Shown here: piece by piece, positions 6,142-11,564 of the stretch
Position numbering within the stretch: position 1 is the first letter of the stretch
Layout: each line of letters opens with the position of its first letter
Source of the DNA: Nocardioidaceae bacterium
Lineage (GTDB): Bacteria; Actinomycetota; Actinomycetes; Propionibacteriales; Nocardioidaceae
Assembly: GCA_013693815.1 (NCBI GenBank)
Contig: CP059259.1
Span: forward strand, 3,067,442-3,079,005
Reading direction: 5' to 3'
Length of the DNA: 11,564 nt
Notes under the pieces: generated by a model
Told to the model about the DNA's origin: nothing
Databases searched by the model: none
What the model saw: the letters and a program-made list of their open reading frames with translations, nothing else
Translations under genes and position numbers: made by a program

Positions 6142-7860
6142 TCACCGGACCCGGCTGACCCGGCCCTCATCCCAGATTGGGCCGGGAGCCTCGTACACCT
6201 GGCCGTCGGCTCCGAAGATCACGAACCTGTCGAAGGCGCGGGCGAACCACCTGTCGTGGGTCACTGAGATAACCGTTCCCTCGAAGCTCGCGAGCCCCTC
6301 CTCCAGCGCTTCGGCCGAGGTCACATCGAGGTTGTCGGTCGGCTCGTCGAGTAACAGCATCGTCGCTCCCGCCAGCTCGAGCAGCAGGATCTGCAGGCGC
6401 GCTTGCTGCCCACCTGAGAGCGACTCGAACCGCTGCTCGGCAGCGTGGGCCAACTCGTACCTGTCCAGCGCTCGGCTCGCCTGCTCCCTGCCCATCCCGG
6501 CCCGACCCCTTCCATCGGGCGAGGCGTCGCCGCGATGCAGGATCTCCAGCAGCGTGCGACCGACGAGCTCGGGGTGCTGATGGGTCTGCACGAACCACCC
6601 GGGCCGAACCCGAGCCCCCAGTCGCGCCCGACCTGTGTGGGCGACGTGCTCGACCGGGCGATCGCCGACCGGCAGATGTCCTAGCTCGGGCTCGGTTCCT
6701 CCGGCGGCCAATAACCGCAGGAAGTGCGACTTGCCCGAGCCGTTGCTACCCAACACCGCGACCCGCTCGCCGTACCAGACCTCCAAGTCGAAGGGACGCA
6801 TCAGCCCGGTCAGCTCCAATGCCTCGCAGACCAGCGCTCGCTTCCCGGTGCGACCGCCGGACAGCCGCATCGTGACCTGTTGCTCACGCGGCTGCTGGAC
6901 CGGCGGGCCGGCCTCCTCGAACTTGCGCAGCCTGGTCTGGGCGGCCTGATAGCGCGAAGCCATCCCGTCGTTGTATGCGGACTTCTGCCGCAGCGTCGTC
7001 ACCAAGGTCTTGAGCTTCTCGTGCTCCTCGTCCCACCGCCGGCGCAGCTCCTCCAAACGCGCGAATCGGTCGCGGCGAGCTACCTGATAGGTCGCGAAAC
7101 CACCGGGATGGGTCCAGGCCGTGTTGCCGGATACCCCGAGCTCGACGGTGACCACCCGGGTTGCGGTGTTGTCGAGGAGCTCCCGGTCGTGACTGATGAA
7201 CAAGATGGTCTTGGCCGACTCGGTAATCCTGCGCTCCAGCCACTGCTTGCCGGGAACGTCGAGGAAGTTGTCCGGTTCATCGAGCAACAAAACCTCGTCC
7301 GGACCGTCCAGGAGATACTCCAGCACCAGGCGTTTTTGTTCACCGCCGCTCAGCGTCGACAGATCGCGGTACTTGACCCGGTCGTAGGGCAGCCCCAGGG
7401 CGCGGGTGCAACAGACGTCCCAGGTGACCTCCAGGTCGTAGCCGCCGGCATCGGCCCATTCGGCGAGCGCCTCGGCATAAGCCATTTGGGTTTTCTCGTC
7501 GTCGGTCTCCATCAGCGCAAGTTCGGCCGTTTCCACCTGCGCTGCGGCGGTTCGAGCGCGCGGAGGCGCTACCACGGACAGTAGATCCTCGACAGTGAAT
7601 CCCCTACCGTCGGTGGATTCAGACTCACCGACACCCACCAACAGCTGTCGCATCACCCCAACGCCACCGGAGCGGGTCACCGCACCACCATGAGGGTCCA
7701 GCTCTCCGGTGATGATGCGCAGCAGTGTGGTCTTGCCGGCGCCGTTGGCGCCTACCAGTGCGACCTTCGCGCCCTCGCCGACCCGGAAGGAGACGTCGTC
7801 GAGAAGCACCCTGCCGTCCGGCAACTCATAGCGCACTCCGGCGACATCGACATGTCCCAC
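6142..7860 (-). CDS. ABC-F family ATPase (duplicated ATP-binding domains, no membrane segment)
   Basis: ABC-F proteins act on ribosomes, as translation factors or antibiotic-protection proteins, rather than in transport. The 572 residues contain two ATPase domains. Domain 1 has Walker A GANGAGKT (37-44), signature LSGGEQ (170-175), Walker B LLLDEP and switch His224. Domain 2 has Walker A GSNGSGKS (371-378), signature LSGGQQ (481-486), Walker B with DEPTDNLD (505-512) and His535. A charged helical linker (about 260-320, rich in Arg/Glu/Lys) is the expected interdomain segment. Domain 1 reads DEPDNFLD where most ABC-F proteins have DEPTNHLD. My recollection is that actinobacterial proteins annotated as macrolide-type ATPases share this, but resistance cannot be claimed. 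The start is the GTG at 7860, chosen because M-G-H-V-D-V begins the first beta strand; its binding site is weak. It lies 58 bp after ppdK on the same strand. Confidence 0.9.
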   Translation of the reverse strand: MGHVDVAGVRYELPDGRVLLDDVSFRVGEGAKVALVGANGAGKTTLLRIITGELDPHGGAVTRSGGVGVMRQLLVGVGESESTDGRGFTVEDLLSVVAPPRARTAAAQVETAELALMETDDEKTQMAYAEALAEWADAGGYDLEVTWDVCCTRALGLPYDRVKYRDLSTLSGGEQKRLVLEYLLDGPDEVLLLDEPDNFLDVPGKQWLERRITESAKTILFISHDRELLDNTATRVVTVELGVSGNTAWTHPGGFATYQVARRDRFARLEELRRRWDEEHEKLKTLVTTLRQKSAYNDGMASRYQAAQTRLRKFEEAGPPVQQPREQQVTMRLSGGRTGKRALVCEALELTGLMRPFDLEVWYGERVAVLGSNGSGKSHFLRLLAAGGTEPELGHLPVGDRPVEHVAHTGRARLGARVRPGWFVQTHQHPELVGRTLLEILHRGDASPDGRGRAGMGREQASRALDRYELAHAAEQRFESLSGGQQARLQILLLELAGATMLLLDEPTDNLDVTSAEALEEGLASFEGTVISVTHDRWFARAFDRFVIFGADGQVYEAPGPIWDEGRVSRVR

Positions 7861-7918
7861 GATCAGCGATTGTCCCGGGTCGGGCGCCTACGCGCGACCG
7901 GGTTTCAGAACGATGGGA

Positions 7919-10564
<2,646 letters not shown>

Positions 10565-10621
10565 GGACCGATCATGCCTCACCTCATCAGCGGCCTTTGA
10601 ACGACCTAGGCGGGACTGGCG

Positions 10622-11234
10622 TCACCGGCGCACCTCGAGCACTCGGAAGCCCTTGGCGCCGGCCAGCCGGACGCTCGGGAAACCCTGCTCCCCCAGCCAC
10701 CGTTGCAGAGAGTCGGCGCCGAGGTTCTTACCCACCACCAGCACCGCTCGGCCTCCGGGGGCCAGACGCGGGAACCATCGCAACAGCAGAGCGTGTAAGG
10801 CCTGCTTGCCGATCCGGATCGGTGGATTCGACCAAATCTCGTCGAAGACCAGATCATCGGGCACCTCGTCAGGAAGCGCGGCACGATAGCGCCCGGCGAG
10901 CCCCAGGGCAGCGGCATTCTGGTTGGCCAGCAAGACGGCACGTTCGTTGACGTCGATCCCCCAGACAGTCGCATCCGCCACGTGAGTGGCCAACGCCAAC
11001 CCGATCACGCCGTACCCGCAACCCAGATCGAGGTAGGTACCCCGGCCGCCGGGGGCTCCGGCGGCTCGGTCTCACGGAACAGGACCGCGGTTCCCACGTC
11101 GAGCCTGCCGTGGGAGAAGACCCCGATCCGCTGGCCAGCTCGAGCGGAGATCCCCAGACCTCGGCCAGAACTGGCTTGCGCTCGAAGGCCACCGACGGGT
11201 CGGCCGTGAAGTAGTGTTCGTCATTTTCATTCAC
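10622..11234 (-). pseudogene. Class I SAM-dependent methyltransferase (RsmC/RlmG-like small domain) with two single-base frameshifts
   Basis: Relatives methylate guanines in rRNA; here the substrate is inferred from the family only. Reading starts at GTG 11234, 7 nt after GGAG and overlapping the truA stop by 8 bp, with N-E-N-D-E-H-Y-F-T-A-D-P, a typical start for the actinobacterial group. The frame must shift at the four-base run 11121-11124 to give SGSGVFSHGRLDVGTAVLF, and again at 11040-11043 to give GTYLDLGCGYGVIGLALA. One added base in each run yields a continuous 204-residue protein with SAM motif I (DLGCGYG, 70-76), acidic Asp95 and the catalytic-site motif SNPP (136-139). It ends LEVRR and TGA at 10624-10622. 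As written the protein would stop early or be out of frame. It may be a sequence error or a true pseudogene. It sits between truA and ppdK on the same strand. Confidence 0.8.
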
Positions 11235-11564
11235 TGATCGGCTCCGTGTCGCGTCGTGAACGGGCACGCTTGGCCTGCTCTGCGAGATCGTCAGCATCGG
11301 GGTAGCCGACCTCTTCCAAAGTGAGGCCATGAGCAGGCACTACCGGGATACGTGAATCGCGCACACCGGCGGACCGGATCTCGGCCAGCAACTCAGGTGG
11401 AAGCCGACCCTCCCCGACCGCGATCAGACCGCCCATCAACGCACGCACCATGTTGTGGCAGAAGGCGTCGGCGACGACGGTCGTCTCCAGCCCACGATCG
11501 GTCGTTCTCTCGGTACGTAGCTCCAGCAACGTGCGGATCGTTGTCGCGCCCTCCCGCGCTCGAC
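11227..11564 (-). CDS. truA: tRNA pseudouridine synthase A (TruA), C-terminal part; start lies beyond the window
   Basis: TruA converts uridines 38-40 of the tRNA anticodon stem to pseudouridine. The frame is open from the right edge and gives 111 residues up to TGA at 11229-11227. The stretch R-E-G-A-T-T-I-R-T-L-L-E-L followed by VVADAFCHNMVRALMGGLI and A-V-G-E-G-R-L-P-P is the characteristic C-terminal half of TruA (FxHxMVR-type core), as is the L-T-L-E-E-V-G-Y-P ending. The tail after that is charged (KRARSRRDTEP). The catalytic Asp of the N-terminal half is outside the window. The downstream methyltransferase start (11234) overlaps its last codons, indicating co-transcription and coupled translation. 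truA near the L13-S9 operon is familiar in actinobacteria, but here five genes separate them. Confidence 0.93.
   Translation of the reverse strand, partial: RAREGATTIRTLLELRTERTTDRGLETTVVADAFCHNMVRALMGGLIAVGEGRLPPELLAEIRSAGVRDSRIPVVPAHGLTLEEVGYPDADDLAEQAKRARSRRDTEPISE

Noticed and set aside
7861..7918. Imperfect GC-rich inverted repeat between ppdK and the ABC-F gene as a terminator
   Set aside because: The stem is bulged and has no T-run; too weak to call.

Overview
The window is GC-rich, has strong G/C preference at third codon positions, and uses GTG and TTG starts freely. CoaA, an S9 with a long acidic N-terminal tail, a 147-residue L13, GlmM and the PPDK all look actinobacterial. I could not place it at family level. 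A propionibacterial or nocardioid relative is only a guess, suggested by the prominent pyruvate phosphate dikinase. No mobile element, CRISPR array, tRNA or rRNA is visible.

Layout, left to right. Positions 1-513 (+) hold the C-terminal half of pantothenate kinase (coaA). Positions 544-2004 (-) hold an unrecognised envelope pair: a secreted protein with a Sec signal peptide followed by a small lipoprotein. The secreted gene cannot be read in one frame. Upstream of it lies a perfect 30-bp palindrome (2066-2095). Positions 2158-4505 (-) are the tightly packed rplM-rpsI-glmM operon (L13, S9, phosphoglucosamine mutase). The 289-bp divergent region 4506-4794 carries the likely rplM promoter and leader hairpin on one strand and the gltA ribosome binding site on the other. 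Citrate synthase (gltA, 4795-6138, +) converges on an ABC-F ATPase gene (6142-7860, -) with only 3 bp between stops. Next on the minus strand come pyruvate phosphate dikinase (ppdK, 7919-10564), a frameshifted SAM-dependent methyltransferase (10622-11234) and the C-terminal part of tRNA pseudouridine synthase A (truA, 11227-11564). truA, the methyltransferase, ppdK and the ABC-F gene could be one leftward transcription unit.

Most of the window is core metabolism and translation: ribosomal proteins, rRNA/tRNA modification, ribosome-associated ATPase, peptidoglycan precursor and CoA supply, and the PEP/pyruvate and citrate nodes. The least ordinary part is 544-2095.

Six single-base frame breaks fall in only two genes (four in the secreted protein, two in the methyltransferase). 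Each is repaired by adding one base to a G/C run, and each repair gives a sensible continuous protein. The long housekeeping genes are unbroken. This points either to homopolymer-length errors in the sequence or to recent decay of two dispensable genes. I found no convincing new multi-gene system. The secreted protein/lipoprotein pair with its palindromic operator is the best candidate for something undescribed.
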